Notes: generated by a model from the letters alone, not told the origin. A DNA stretch of 64,000 nt from Thermoanaerobacterium sp. RBIITD (GCF_900205865.1 NZ_LT906662.1:2679411-2743410), one strand, 5' to 3'; counted from the stretch's first letter, positions 12,705-22,790 are shown. Numbers and translations are program-made.

Positions 12705-13775
12705 ATGAATGAGGAAAAGGCGAAGAATACCATTAAGGAGCTTATTAATAAAGGCAAAAAAAATGGAATGCTGACATATAACGAAATAATGAATACATTG
12801 GAAGACATTGATCTTGATTCGGATCAAATTGAAAAAGTTTATGATACTTTTGAAAAATTGGGAATAGAGGTAATAGGTGAAGAACCTCAACAGGAAGAGA
12901 TTATACCAGAAGACATCGATCTTGATATATCAATCCCTGAAGGTATTAGCATAGATGATCCGGTAAGGATGTATCTTAAGGAAATAGGAAAAATTCCTCT
13001 TTTATCACCCGATGAAGAGATAGAACTTGCGAAAAGAATAGAGAAGGGCGATGAAGAAGCAAAAAAGAGACTTTCCGAAGCGAATTTAAGGCTTGTTGTT
13101 AGTATAGCAAAAAGATACGTTGGGAGAGGAATGCTTTTTCTCGATTTAATACAGGAAGGAAATTTAGGCCTCTTAAAAGCTGTTGAAAAGTTTAATTATA
13201 GAAAGGGATTCAAGTTTAGCACATATGCCACATGGTGGATAAGGCAGGCTATTACAAGGGCTATAGCAGACCAGGCAAGGACAATAAGAATTCCCGTTCA
13301 TATGGTAGAAACTATAAATAAACTTATAAGGGTCTCAAGACAGCTTTTGCAGGAACTCGGTCGTGATCCATCTCCTGAAGAGATAGCTAAGGAAATGGAT
13401 ATGTCGGTTGATAAAGTCAGGGAGATAATGAAGATTGCTCAAGAACCTGTATCATTAGAGACACCAATTGGCGAAGAAGAAGATAGTCATCTTGGCGATT
13501 TTATACCTGATGAGGAAGCACCGGCACCTGCAGAAGCGGCTGCTTTCACGATGCTAAAAGAACAACTGATTGATGTACTTGATACATTAACACCGAGGGA
13601 AGAAAAAGTCTTAAGATTGAGATTCGGCCTTGATGATGGAAGGGCAAGAACCCTTGAAGAAGTTGGCAAAGAGTTCAATGTTACAAGGGAGAGAATAAGA
13701 CAGATTGAAGCAAAAGCCCTAAGGAAATTAAGACATCCAAGTCGCAGTAAAAAATTAAAAGATTTTCTTGATTAA
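12705..13775 (+). CDS. rpoD: Primary RNA polymerase sigma factor (sigma-70/SigA)
   Basis: 356 residues from ATG 12705, chosen because GGGAGGGG lies six bases upstream; an in-frame ATG at 12666 overlapping dnaG has no close ribosome site. Region 1.2 ([16 protein letters not shown]), region 2 ([36 protein letters not shown]), region 3 and the region 4 helix-turn-helix ([19 protein letters not shown]) are all present. It directs housekeeping transcription. It is very close to dnaG and probably co-transcribed with it. Confidence 0.97.
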   Translation: MNEEKAKNTIKELINKGKKNGMLTYNEIMNTLEDIDLDSDQIEKVYDTFEKLGIEVIGEEPQQEEIIPEDIDLDISIPEGISIDDPVRMYLKEIGKIPLLSPDEEIELAKRIEKGDEEAKKRLSEANLRLVVSIAKRYVGRGMLFLDLIQEGNLGLLKAVEKFNYRKGFKFSTYATWWIRQAITRAIADQARTIRIPVHMVETINKLIRVSRQLLQELGRDPSPEEIAKEMDMSVDKVREIMKIAQEPVSLETPIGEEEDSHLGDFIPDEEAPAPAEAAAFTMLKEQLIDVLDTLTPREEKVLRLRFGLDDGRARTLEEVGKEFNVTRERIRQIEAKALRKLRHPSRSKKLKDFLD

Positions 13776-13805
13776 ATTCCATAAAGGGAGTTTAGTCAAG
13801 AATTC

Positions 13806-13833
13806 TTGACAATACTTAAAAAAGTAGTATAAT
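13806..13833 (+). promoter_or_regulatory. tRNA-Asn/tRNA-Met promoter
   Basis: TTGACA (13806-13811) and TATAAT (13828-13833), 16-base spacing, a dozen bases before the first tRNA. Near-perfect consensus, as expected for stable RNA genes. Confidence 0.8.
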
Positions 13834-13844
13834 AAATACTGTAT

Positions 13845-13919
13845 TCCTCAGTAGCTCAATGGTGGAGCAACCGGCTGTTAACCGGTAGGCTGTAGGTTCG
13901 AGCCCTACCTGAGGAGCCA
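13845..13919 (+). tRNA. tRNA-Asn (GTT)
   Basis: 75 bases. Acceptor halves TCCTCAG and CTGAGGA, anticodon loop CTGTTAA giving GTT, T-loop GGTTCGAGCCC, and an encoded GCCA tail. First of a two-tRNA unit. Confidence 0.97.
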
Positions 13920-13924
13920 TATTT

Positions 13925-14000
<76 letters not shown>

Positions 14001-14017
14001 TATAAAATGAAAGGACA

Positions 14018-14047
14018 GGCATTTGATGAACAAATGCTTTTTATTTT
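14018..14047 (+). terminator. tRNA unit terminator
   Basis: GCATTTG and CAAATGC form a 7-bp stem with a short loop and are followed by TTTTTATTTT, ending the tRNA transcript just before trmK. Confidence 0.75.
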
Positions 14048-14053
14048 ATAGAA

Positions 14054-14764
14054 ATGAGGTTATCAAGCAGACTGAAGGCTATTGTGGATATGGTACCGCC
14101 GGGTATGAAAGTTGCGGACATTGGAACAGACCATGGATACATTCCGGTTTATCTTTCATTAAATGGCATTTCAGATTATATAGTAGCTACAGATATAAAA
14201 TCTGGCTCTCTTAATAAAGCTATAAATGAAATTAAAAAAAACAAACTTTCGACAAAAATTATTACAAGGCTTGGTAGTGGACTCAAAGTATTAAATCTAA
14301 ATGAAGTTGATATAGCAATAATAGCCGGTATGGGTGGAATATTGATAGCGGATATACTAGAAAAAGATAAAAATATTGCATCAACTATCAAGAGATTCAT
14401 TTTGCAACCAATGAAAGCATCAGACTATTTACGATATTACCTAAATAAAAATGGCTATAGGATTATAGATGAAGACCTTATATTAGAAAATGAAAAATAT
14501 TATGAAATAATTGTTGCTGAACATGGACATGAAATAATCAATGACAATATTTTTTATGAGATTGGGAAAAAACTTATTGAAAAGCGTCACCCTTTGGTTA
14601 AAGATTATATAAAATATAAAATAGGAAAAATGAGAAGAATAATTGATGAAGTCTCAAAAAGCCATAATAATATTTCTTTAATAGAAAATATTTTATATAA
14701 AATTAAAAAATACGAGGTGTTGCTAAATGAGTCTGAAATGCCAGACAATTGCCGGAATGATTGA
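14054..14764 (+). CDS. trmK: tRNA (adenine(22)-N(1))-methyltransferase
   Basis: 236 residues. The SAM-binding motif VADIGTDHGYIPVYL, the second strand IVATDIKSGSLNKA, and the family motif IAGMGGILIADIL identify the TrmK/YqfN (COG2384) family, which methylates A22 of tRNA. The start ATG at 14054 lies very close to the terminator of the upstream tRNAs. The gene overlaps the following NIF3-family gene by 38 bases, a pairing common in Firmicutes and suggestive of translational coupling. Confidence 0.93.
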   Translation: MRLSSRLKAIVDMVPPGMKVADIGTDHGYIPVYLSLNGISDYIVATDIKSGSLNKAINEIKKNKLSTKIITRLGSGLKVLNLNEVDIAIIAGMGGILIADILEKDKNIASTIKRFILQPMKASDYLRYYLNKNGYRIIDEDLILENEKYYEIIVAEHGHEIINDNIFYEIGKKLIEKRHPLVKDYIKYKIGKMRRIIDEVSKSHNNISLIENILYKIKKYEVLLNESEMPDNCRND

Positions 14765-15842
14765 TAAACTTGCCCCACACAAATATGCAGAAGACTGGGA
14801 TAATGTCGGACTTTTGATCGGAAATCCACAAAAAGATGTATCGACAGTTATGGTTGCCCTTGATGCGACATATGAAGTTATTAAAGAAGCTATTTCCAAA
14901 AAAGTCGATATGATTGTTACACATCATCCTATCATATTTAAACCGGTTAAAAACATAAGAGATGACAATCCGACAGGTAAAATTATAAGTTTACTTATGA
15001 AAAATGATATTCCTGTTTATTCGGCTCATACAAACTTTGATATTGCTAAAGGCGGAATGAATGATATTCTTTGCAACGTTTTAGGAATATACAATGAAGA
15101 GGTCTTACAGGTTACTTATAAAGAAGAATATAAAAAAATTGTTGTTTATGTACCGTCAGGTTATGAGGATATTGTAAAGACTGCAATGTGTAATGCAGGT
15201 GCGGGTTTTATCGGTAATTATAGTAACTGCACTTTTCAAACTTCTGGCATGGGAAGTTTTAAACCATTAGAAGGTACAAATCCATTTATAGGCGAGATTG
15301 GAAAGATTGAGAATACGCAAGAAATAAGAATAGAGACAATAACACCAGGAAAGCTTGTAAATAGAGTGATAAATGCAATGTTAAAAGTACATCCCTATGA
15401 AGAAGTAGCATATGATATATACCCTGTTGAAAATGGGTATGACGAATATGGTCTTGGAAGAATAGGATATATAAAGGGTACTACTTTAAAGGAACTTGCT
15501 GAGCAAGTAAAAGCAAAATTTAAATTACCTGCTTTAAGAATAGTGGGTGACCTCGCTAAGACAGTGAATAAAGTTGCTATTTGTGGTGGCAGTGGAGGAA
15601 GTCTTATATCTATATCATCATTTAAAGGAGCTGATGTACTAATTACCGGTGATATAGGCTACCATGATGCGATTGATGCTACACACCTCGGATTATCTAT
15701 TATTGATGCTGGGCATTTTGGGACTGAAAAGATTTCTGTGAATTTTATAGCAGAGTATATTATTGATGAAGCTCAAAAAATGAATATTGATTTAAATGTT
15801 ATTATAAGTGAAACACAAAAAGATCCGTTTAAATATTTATAA
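14727..15842 (+). CDS. NIF3/DUF34 family dinuclear-metal protein (YqfO type)
   Basis: 371 residues. N- and C-terminal NIF3 domains carry the metal ligands (VTHHPIIF, AHTNFDIAKGGMND, and GHFGTEKISV) and enclose a CutA-like insert around residues 125-230, the long YqfO architecture. These are often annotated GTP cyclohydrolase I type 2, but the true role is unsettled. The start ATG lies inside the 3' end of trmK, so the two are coupled. Fold is certain; function is not. Confidence 0.9.
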   Translation: MSLKCQTIAGMIDKLAPHKYAEDWDNVGLLIGNPQKDVSTVMVALDATYEVIKEAISKKVDMIVTHHPIIFKPVKNIRDDNPTGKIISLLMKNDIPVYSAHTNFDIAKGGMNDILCNVLGIYNEEVLQVTYKEEYKKIVVYVPSGYEDIVKTAMCNAGAGFIGNYSNCTFQTSGMGSFKPLEGTNPFIGEIGKIENTQEIRIETITPGKLVNRVINAMLKVHPYEEVAYDIYPVENGYDEYGLGRIGYIKGTTLKELAEQVKAKFKLPALRIVGDLAKTVNKVAICGGSGGSLISISSFKGADVLITGDIGYHDAIDATHLGLSIIDAGHFGTEKISVNFIAEYIIDEAQKMNIDLNVIISETQKDPFKYL

Positions 15843-15856
15843 GAATAAAATTCCAT

Positions 15857-15885
15857 TTGACAATACAAAATAATAATGGTATAAT
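15857..15885 (+). promoter_or_regulatory. rnpB promoter
   Basis: TTGACA (15857-15862), 17 bases, TATAAT (15880-15885): perfect consensus just upstream of the RNase P RNA. Confidence 0.85.
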
Positions 15886-15903
15886 ATTTGTCTTGAATAA
15901 AAT

Positions 15904-16307
15904 AATATGCGAGTAAGCCAGATGGTCGCGTACATTACATGTACGAGGAAAGTCCGAGCTCCATAGGGCAAGGTGCCGGGTAACACCCGGTGGAGGCGAC
16001 TCCAAGGAAAGTGCAACAGAGATATACCGCCTGGCACTCAGTATGCTAATCAATATTATACGCATAATATGAAAATATTGCGTAACATGCTGAGTACCGG
16101 GTAAGGGTGGAAAGGCGAGGTAAGAGCTCACCAGCATCCAGGTGACTGGAATGCTCTGTAAACCCCACCTGGAGCAAGGTAGAATAGGAGGGAATTTTAA
16201 GTGGCCCGCTTAACCCTTGGGTAAAACCGCTTGAGGTATCAGGCAACTGATATCGTAGATAGATGACCATTTAATACAGAACTCGGCTTATAGACTTGCT
16301 CGTATTC
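15904..16307 (+). ncRNA. rnpB: RNase P RNA (type A)
   Basis: About 400 bases. Conserved blocks are visible: GAGGAAAGTCCGAGCTCC and CATAGGGCAAGGTGCC near the 5' end, GGAAAGTGCAACAGAGATA in the core, GGTAAGAGCTCACCAG, TAAACCCCACC, and the 3' conserved segment with GAGGT and AGATAGATGACC. The two ends (CGAGTAAG and CTTGCTCG) pair to form helix P1. The peripheral helices match type A rather than the Bacillus type B form. It is the catalytic RNA that trims tRNA 5' leaders. Ends are estimated from P1. Confidence 0.96.
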
Positions 16308-16325
16308 AATAATGATAAAAACTCA

Positions 16326-16360
16326 AAAAAACTCAATGTCATATGGCATTGAGTTTTTTG
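16326..16360 (+). terminator. rnpB terminator
   Basis: ACTCAATG pairs with CATTGAGT and is followed by a run of T, about 20 bases after the end of rnpB. Confidence 0.85.
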
Positions 16361-16391
16361 TAATATTTTAAATTAAGAGGAGGGAAATAAA

Positions 16392-16904
16392 GTGAAAGAA
16401 ATAGAATACATCGATACAAAACTAAATAATTTTAAAATAAGATATGCTCAAGAAAATGATGTCTCAATTATATTAGAATTTATTAAAGAATTGGCCTCAT
16501 ATGAAAAGCTAAACGATCAAGTTGTAGCGACCGAAGACATTTTAAAAAGATCCTTATTTGATAGAAAAGTTGCTGAAGTTTTGATTGGGGAATATGATTG
16601 CAAACCTGTTTGTTATGCAATTTTCTTTTATAATTTTTCCACTTTTACTGGAAAACCGGGTATATATCTTGAAGATATATATGTTAAACCTGAATATAGA
16701 AATAAAGGTATAGGCAAAATAATACTTACATATATAGCAAAGTTAGCAACTGATAGAGATTGTAGTAGATTTGAATGGGCTTGCCTTGATTGGAATGAGC
16801 CATCAATTAATTTTTATAAAAGCCTTGGAGCTGTGCCAATGGATGAATGGACAGTATACAGGTTAGAAGGTGATTCTATAAAAAAACTTGCCGAAAAATT
16901 TTAA
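16392..16904 (+). CDS. GNAT family N-acetyltransferase
   Basis: 170 residues. The acetyl-CoA loop is seen in IYVKPEYRNKGIGKIILTY and the C-terminal WNEPSINFYKSLGA is typical of the spermidine/diamine acetyltransferase-like branch (LEDIYVKPEYR). The start is GTG at 16392 behind AGGAGGG. It probably acetylates a small amine, but the substrate cannot be read from the sequence. It stands alone between rnpB and mnmA. Confidence 0.85.
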   Translation: MKEIEYIDTKLNNFKIRYAQENDVSIILEFIKELASYEKLNDQVVATEDILKRSLFDRKVAEVLIGEYDCKPVCYAIFFYNFSTFTGKPGIYLEDIYVKPEYRNKGIGKIILTYIAKLATDRDCSRFEWACLDWNEPSINFYKSLGAVPMDEWTVYRLEGDSIKKLAEKF

Positions 16905-16955
16905 ATCAAAAATAGATAAATTTATTATAATAAGTACATAAGCTATATAATTTAA

Positions 16956-18095
<1,140 letters not shown>

Positions 18096-18158
18096 TTGAA
18101 TTGGCACTGCATTTTTGGTAATATAATAATGGTAATTAAAATAAAAGGAGATGCAGAT

Positions 18159-18860
18159 ATGAGCATTCACATAGGAGCAAAAGATGGAGATATTGCAAAT
18201 ACGGTTTTATTACCAGGTGATCCATTAAGAGCTAAGTATATAGCCGAAAATTTTTTAGAGGATTCTAAATGTTACAATGAAGTACGTGGCATGTATGGAT
18301 TTACGGGAACATATAAAGGCAAAAGGATATCTGTACAAGGGACAGGAATGGGTGTACCTTCATTATCTATATATGTAAATGAACTTATAGAAAGTTATCA
18401 TGTAAAAAATCTAATTAGGATTGGTACTTGCGGTTCAATGCAGCCAGATATAAACGTAAGAGATGTAATACTTGCTATGAGTTCATCAACTGATTCTGCT
18501 ATTAATAAAATTAGATTTAATGGTATGGATTATGCACCGACTGCTAGTTTTAAACTTTTGAAAAAAGCATATGATATTGCTACGAAAAAAGGTATTGATG
18601 TAAAAGTCGGTAATATACTTACGTCAGATACTTTTTACCATGACGATCCTGATAGCTGGAAATTGTGGGCAAAATTCGGCGTTTTGGCTGTTGAAATGGA
18701 AACAACAGGCCTTTATACACTTGCTGCAAAATATCATGTTGATGCACTAACTATATTGACTGTCAGCGACAGCCTTGTAACAGGACATGCTACAACTGCT
18801 GAAGAAAGGCAAAAAACATTTACTGATATGATTGAGATTGCACTGGAAACTGTAGAATAA
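18159..18860 (+). CDS. deoD: Purine-nucleoside phosphorylase (DeoD type)
   Basis: 233 residues beginning [32 protein letters not shown] at 18143 sets the ATG at 18159; the frame is open further upstream. The phosphate-binding [33 protein letters not shown] and catalytic Asp in [10 protein letters not shown] are present, as in hexameric bacterial PNPs. It cleaves purine (deoxy)ribonucleosides with phosphate for salvage. manA follows after 20 bases and may share its mRNA. Confidence 0.96.
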   Translation: MSIHIGAKDGDIANTVLLPGDPLRAKYIAENFLEDSKCYNEVRGMYGFTGTYKGKRISVQGTGMGVPSLSIYVNELIESYHVKNLIRIGTCGSMQPDINVRDVILAMSSSTDSAINKIRFNGMDYAPTASFKLLKKAYDIATKKGIDVKVGNILTSDTFYHDDPDSWKLWAKFGVLAVEMETTGLYTLAAKYHVDALTILTVSDSLVTGHATTAEERQKTFTDMIEIALETVE

Positions 18861-18880
18861 TTTTTGTAGAGGGTGATAAA

Positions 18881-19837
18881 ATGCAACCATTGAAATTCAA
18901 ACCTATATTCATGGAGAGAATATGGGGTGGTGATACTTTAAAGACAAAATACGGTTTTGACATTCCAGAAGGTAAAAAGATTGGTGAACTATGGTGCATA
19001 TCGGATAATCGAACAGCTGTAAGTGAAGTTGACGGTGGCAATTACGATGGGAAGAAATTAGATGTATTAGCAAGACAGCATAGTAACGAGATATATGGTG
19101 ATAATAAAAAATATGAAAGATTCCCTCTATTGATAAAGCTTATTGATGCACATGATAAATTATCTGTTCAAGTTCATCCTGATGATGATTATGCATATAA
19201 ATATGAAAATGGTGACCTTGGTAAAACCGAAATGTGGTATATAGTCGATGCGAAACCAGGTGCAAAACTTGTATGTGGATTAAAAGAAGGCACAACTAAA
19301 GAACAATTTAAAAAATTACTTGATGAAGGAAAATTAGAGGACTGCTTAAACGAAATAGATGTGAATCCCGGTGATGTTATCTATATTCAGTCAGGAATGG
19401 TACATGCAATAGGTGATGGCATACTTATATGTGAAATCCAACAGAATTCTGACCTGACATATAGAGTTTATGACTATAACAGAGTCGATGCAAATGGTAA
19501 AAAGAGGACATTACACGTAGATAAAGCTTTAGATGTTATAGACTTTAATTTAAAAAGCGATAAGGTTATTCCGAAGTATAATAAAATACAAGGCGGTACA
19601 TATGCAGAAGCAGTAAAATCTAAGTACTTTAATACAGATGTTATTAATGTGGAAACATCTGTAAGTATAGATACGAATGGGACATTTAATACATTGACAG
19701 TGCTTAATGGTAATTGTAAATTAATGTGCGAAAATGATGAAATATATCTTAAAAGCGGTGAGTCAATATTAATTCCCGCATCAATAAATAAATATAATCT
19801 TACTGGAAAATGCAAAGTTATAAAGTCCTATGTGTAG
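18881..19837 (+). CDS. manA: Mannose-6-phosphate isomerase, class I
   Basis: 318 residues, the short Firmicutes type. N-terminal FMERIWGGDTLKTKYG, zinc ligands in KLSVQVHPDDDYA and GDVIYIQSGMVHAIGDGIL, EIQQNSDLTYRVYDY, and a C-terminal cupin half. It interconverts mannose-6-phosphate and fructose-6-phosphate, feeding mannose into glycolysis. AGAGGGTG precedes the ATG. Confidence 0.95.
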   Translation: MQPLKFKPIFMERIWGGDTLKTKYGFDIPEGKKIGELWCISDNRTAVSEVDGGNYDGKKLDVLARQHSNEIYGDNKKYERFPLLIKLIDAHDKLSVQVHPDDDYAYKYENGDLGKTEMWYIVDAKPGAKLVCGLKEGTTKEQFKKLLDEGKLEDCLNEIDVNPGDVIYIQSGMVHAIGDGILICEIQQNSDLTYRVYDYNRVDANGKKRTLHVDKALDVIDFNLKSDKVIPKYNKIQGGTYAEAVKSKYFNTDVINVETSVSIDTNGTFNTLTVLNGNCKLMCENDEIYLKSGESILIPASINKYNLTGKCKVIKSYV

Positions 19838-19857
19838 ATGTGATGTAACATGCGATA

Positions 19858-19886
19858 TTGACATAATGGGAAAAATGTAATATACT
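19858..19886 (+). promoter_or_regulatory. tRNA-Val promoter
   Basis: TTGACA (19858-19863), 17 bases, TATACT (19881-19886), just upstream of the two valine tRNAs. Confidence 0.75.
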
Positions 19887-19902
19887 AAAATAACAAAAGA
19901 GT

Positions 19903-19979
19903 GGGGTTATAGCTCAGCTGGTTAGAGTGCTACGTTGACATCGTAGAGGTCACAGGTTCGAGCCCTGTTAACCCCACCA
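19903..19979 (+). tRNA. tRNA-Val (GAC)
   Basis: 77 bases. Acceptor halves GGGGTTA and TAACCCC, anticodon stem CTACG/CGTAG with loop TTGACAT giving GAC, T-loop GGTTCGAGCCC, encoded CCA. Confidence 0.96.
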
Positions 19980-20001
19980 TATTTTATACATATTAAAAAA
20001 T

Positions 20002-20078
20002 GGGGTTATAGCCCAGCTGGTTAGAGCGCTACGCTCACATCGTAGAGGTCACAGGTTCGAACCCTGTTAACCCCACCA
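20002..20078 (+). tRNA. tRNA-Val (CAC)
   Basis: 77 bases, nearly identical to the preceding tRNA outside the anticodon loop, which reads CTCACAT and gives CAC. It probably arose by tandem duplication and anticodon change. CCA is encoded. Confidence 0.95.
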
Positions 20079-20896
20079 ATAAAATCGAGACTTTCCGGTT
20101 TTTAATAGATGCCGGAGTATTTATTTTGGTGCCTAAAATTTTTTCTATTTTTTGTACAGCTTCTCTTTTTATTTCCCACATGTGAATTGTTAAATAGCAA
20201 GATATCTAAATCCAAAAAATTCAGTTTACTTAATCCAATTTTTAGTCTCCCCGTAAAACTCAAGAATTAAATATAATTTTTGAGAAGAATTAATTTTACC
20301 GGTGATGCAATATATTATGCTACTATTGAAATTAAATTTTATAGTATCTTTTTGCATCAAGGTCTTTCATTTAATAAAAAAGACATTTGCTTTATCATAT
20401 TTTAGTATTTTAATAAAGACTATATTATTTGCATTGAAGTTAAACATATGTATCACCTTAGTTATTTAAAAATCTTAATTTAGAATTAATTAGCTTCTTG
20501 AGGTATAAATACCTCAGTTCGGTTGCAGGTTTCTTGTTGCATTCCAAAAGTGGCAAATTATTGGGCAGAGTTTGGCCTCATTGGTTAAATACAGAGTTAT
20601 TTACTCTGTAATATTTATGTCATTTTGAGCTATAGATATTAGTTCCCCATTTATTGCTTTTTGATTTTCTTTGGAAGTCAGTATCATTGACGTTTCTGCA
20701 AGTGAATTTATTTTTCTTAAGTATCCAATTATGTTTTTTATATTAAATCAACTGCATCCTCTGTAAAGATTGGCTCAGCGCATTCAGCATACATTCGAAT
20801 AGATATTTGTAAAAATCCGTAACAGTAAGTGTAGAACAACCTTGTACACATTTGGATTTAAGGAATTTACAAAGCAATTTAAATGCTTACACACCT
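20079..20896. other. Gene-poor stretch after the valine tRNAs
   Basis: No credible gene. A terminator-like hairpin (ACTTTCCGG and CCGGAGT, about 20090-20122) followed by a T-rich run ends the tRNA transcript. The rest is AT-rich with stops in all frames. The 3' part (about 20720-20896) may hold further decayed pieces of the transposase remnant described next. Confidence 0.5.
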
Positions 20897-21055
20897 TCAA
20901 TATATCTCATTTAGCTCATTTATTGAAGATATCTTCTCCCAGTTGAGATTATACATCTATTGATCTTTGATTTTTCTAGACATTCTCTTTACAGTCCCCT
21001 TTGACTCAGGAGAATGAGCCTCGGCAAATTTTTGCTGATAAATCCATCCTAGCAT
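20897..21055 (-). pseudogene. Remnant of an rve-type (DDE integrase) transposase
   Basis: Read on the minus strand, about 50 residues contain HSPESKGTVKRMSRKIKDQ followed, after one stop, by YNLNWEKISSINELNEIY. This matches the region around the catalytic Glu (P.SKGKIERFFRTIKDQ) and the following helix of integrase-type transposases. Stops and frame breaks on both sides show the gene is dead. The exact IS family is unclear. Confidence 0.55.
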
Positions 21056-21058
21056 AAT

Positions 21059-21154
21059 GTTTTTAGCCCATCTATAAGGAATTGAAATTGTTGATGCTGC
21101 TATATACGTCGATGCAGTACGAGCGTTTTTAGTCCAACAATAAAGAATTGAAAT
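21059..21154 (+). CRISPR. Decayed two-repeat mini-CRISPR
   Basis: Two 30-base copies at 21059-21088 and 21125-21154 resemble the repeat of the large array at 46413 (about 26/30 and 23/30 identity, both keeping GTTTTTAG at the start and GAATTGAAA near the end). They are spaced 66 bases apart, the same period as the main array, leaving a 36-base spacer. A much weaker third match sits 67 bases further on, near 21192. It is a fossil array 25 kb from the active one. Confidence 0.7.
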
Positions 21155-21228
21155 GTATTGAAAAAGATCTTGAAGAATATGAAGAATCCAAATTTTAAGC
21201 TTACTAAAAAGAAATATTTAAAAAGGTA

Positions 21229-21257
21229 TTGACATATAAAATTTATAATAGTATAAT
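21229..21257 (+). promoter_or_regulatory. Strong promoter upstream of the modA leader
   Basis: TTGACA (21229-21234), 17 bases, TATAAT (21252-21257): perfect consensus. The transcript would run through the two hairpins at 21314 and 21381 before reaching modA. Confidence 0.75.
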
Positions 21258-21313
21258 TATCAATGTAATTCAGAAAATAAAAGTTAATTATTCAACTTTA
21301 AGTTGGCATCGAA

Positions 21314-21355
21314 GCCTATAAATGTTTTTAAAATATTTATAGGCTTTTATTTATT
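21314..21355 (+). terminator. Leader hairpin 1 (terminator/attenuator) before modA
   Basis: GCCTATAAAT pairs with ATTTATAGGC and is followed by TTTTATTTATT. It lies only about 50 bases past the predicted transcription start. The flanking GGCATCGA and the stem are repeated almost exactly at 32843-32888 before modB. It may be an attenuator or part of a riboswitch, or the terminator of a short RNA. Confidence 0.6.
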
Positions 21356-21380
21356 GACGAAATTAAATAAATTACTTATT

Positions 21381-21435
21381 CCTAAATAAGCAAGGGCGCT
21401 TATCTGTAAAAAGATAGGCGCCTTGATTATTTAGG
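21381..21435 (+). repeat. Leader hairpin 2 before modA
   Basis: A long hairpin: outer arms CCTAAATAA / TTATTTAGG, inner arms CAAGG.CGC...TATCT / AGATA.GCGCCTTG with a short A-rich loop. The core AGCAAGG-GCTTATCTG recurs at 32921 and 33036 near modB. It is either a regulatory RNA element or a small palindromic repeat. Confidence 0.55.
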
Positions 21436-21640
21436 AGAGGTGAGGAAAGCATATCGAAGATTTATTCCAAGAAGAAGTAGCTAAAATATTACATATTAGC
21501 ATAGATGAGCATATCGAAGATTTATTCCAAGAATTTATAAATAACAAATTATAAAAAATGTGAAAGGGGTTTTGAAAAATGACAAGGAAAGTAGCATTTT
21601 GTTTTGAAGAATGACAAGGAAAGTATATTTTAAGGAGAAG
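21436..21640 (+). repeat. Duplicated nifH leader plus two aborted nifH starts
   Basis: This stretch copies the 85 bases upstream of nifH (compare 22795-22910) with only a few changes. It contains an internal duplication of a GAAGATTTATTCCAAGAA segment. It then carries two copies of the nifH start: ATG 21579 reads MTRKVAFCFEE then stop, and ATG 21611 reads MTRKVYFKEKKR then stop, each behind the same purine-rich site. These are recombination scars, not genes. Confidence 0.8.
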
Positions 21641-21674
21641 AAAAGATAAATCCAATTTGAAGGAAGTGAGTAAG

Positions 21675-22421
21675 ATGCAGGTTTATTGGAGAAATAAATT
21701 ATATCTCATAGTTATATTTATATTAATTTTTGCAGTTATTTTGGCGGGTTGTAGTGAGCAGGGAAAAAATGATGCTATTGTTATCTATGCAGGCATGGGT
21801 TTAAAGGAGCCTTTGCAAAAAGTAGCGCAAGAATTTTCTAATAAGTATAAATGTGAAGTAAATTTTACGTTTTCCGATTATAAAACTTTAACAAAAAAAA
21901 TTGAGGATGGAAGCAAAGCAGATATCTTTATTGCTCCTCCTAATTATATGGAAGATTTAAAAGGAAAAGTGGTGTCGGATCATTATCAGAAATTAACAGT
22001 CAAAATTCCGGTGATGGTGGTAGCAAAGAAAAATCCAAAATCAATTACTTCGCTTGAGGATTTGAAAAAGCCTGATGTGAAATTGGCACTTCCAGATCAG
22101 GCTCAATCTCACTTAGTTGGTGGTTGTGTGGGAGACGAGATACTAAAGAAAGCAAAATTATCTGAAAAGGTTCATCTGGTTAAACCTGCTCCTACAACAA
22201 TAGAAGGGCTTGTGAAAGCAGTAACAGATGGTAGTGCGGATGCTACAATTATTTGGAACGACCAAGTAGAAAAGTATGATAAAGGAGATATAACTATTGT
22301 TAAATTACCGCAATTTGGGCAAGCGATAATGTGTGCTCTTTTAAAAGAAGCGCCAAATCGTAAAGATAGTGAAAAATTTCTTGATTTTATTTATTCTCGG
22401 AAGGGAGGGAATTTATTTTAA
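21675..22421 (+). CDS. modA: Molybdate ABC transporter substrate-binding lipoprotein
   Basis: 248 residues from ATG 21675 (GGAAGTGAG upstream; a TTG at 21657 is in frame). A signal peptide with hydrophobic core and lipobox VILAGC is followed by a ModA-type fold: IVIYAGMGLKEPLQK, DIFIAPPNYMEDL, DVKLALPDQ, ADATIIWNDQV. It captures molybdate or tungstate outside the cell for ModBC. The C-terminus is abrupt: it ends SRKGGNLF, whereas the next frame reads SEGREFILKI, closer to the family ending, so a recent frameshift is likely. modB and modC lie 11-12 kb away beyond the nif genes. Confidence 0.85.
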   Translation: MQVYWRNKLYLIVIFILIFAVILAGCSEQGKNDAIVIYAGMGLKEPLQKVAQEFSNKYKCEVNFTFSDYKTLTKKIEDGSKADIFIAPPNYMEDLKGKVVSDHYQKLTVKIPVMVVAKKNPKSITSLEDLKKPDVKLALPDQAQSHLVGGCVGDEILKKAKLSEKVHLVKPAPTTIEGLVKAVTDGSADATIIWNDQVEKYDKGDITIVKLPQFGQAIMCALLKEAPNRKDSEKFLDFIYSRKGGNLF

Positions 22422-22452
22422 AAATTTAAATACAGGGAGGAGGTGAATAAAA

Positions 22453-22689
22453 ATGTATTTTTGTTTTATGGGAATACCGGTAGAAAATGTTAATGTTATT
22501 CCTTCTGATGTTCCGGCTGAGGTTACAAATTGGGCATGTTTGGTCCTTGAAATGATGTTATTAGTACTATTGGCAGCCTTATTACAGAAATTAAAAAAAG
22601 CATATAAATTCAAATACCTGCAGCAAGTAATTAAGCAAGTAATTAGCAATAACCTTTTTGTATCGCATTTACGGAAAGAGATAAATTAA
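22453..22689 (+). CDS. Small predicted membrane protein, unknown function
   Basis: 78 residues behind a strong GGGAGGAGGTGA ribosome site. A hydrophobic helix (about residues 30-45, LVLEMMLLVLLAALLQ) is followed by a Lys-rich amphipathic tail. I do not recognise a family. The 5' end may be what remains of a longer gene, because the same GGTGAATAAAAATG start context occurs again at 23764 after nifH. It lies between modA and nifH on the same strand. It could be a real small protein or a fragment. Confidence 0.4.
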   Translation: MYFCFMGIPVENVNVIPSDVPAEVTNWACLVLEMMLLVLLAALLQKLKKAYKFKYLQQVIKQVISNNLFVSHLRKEIN

Positions 22690-22790
22690 TAAATTTCTAT
22701 TCTTTCCTAAAGGGAAATAAAATTTGTTGATTTAAAGATTAATGATTTTTTATGTATTTATTTACAATTTAAAAACATGAAAATTATTTA

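Noticed and set aside
15829-16270. Several short minus-strand frames across rnpB
   Set aside because: The region is explained fully by RNase P RNA conserved blocks.
22700-22790. Possible sigma-54 promoter before nifH, suggested by rpoN in the window
   Set aside because: No TGGCAC-N5-TTGC-like pair is visible; only a weak sigma-70 -35 is present.
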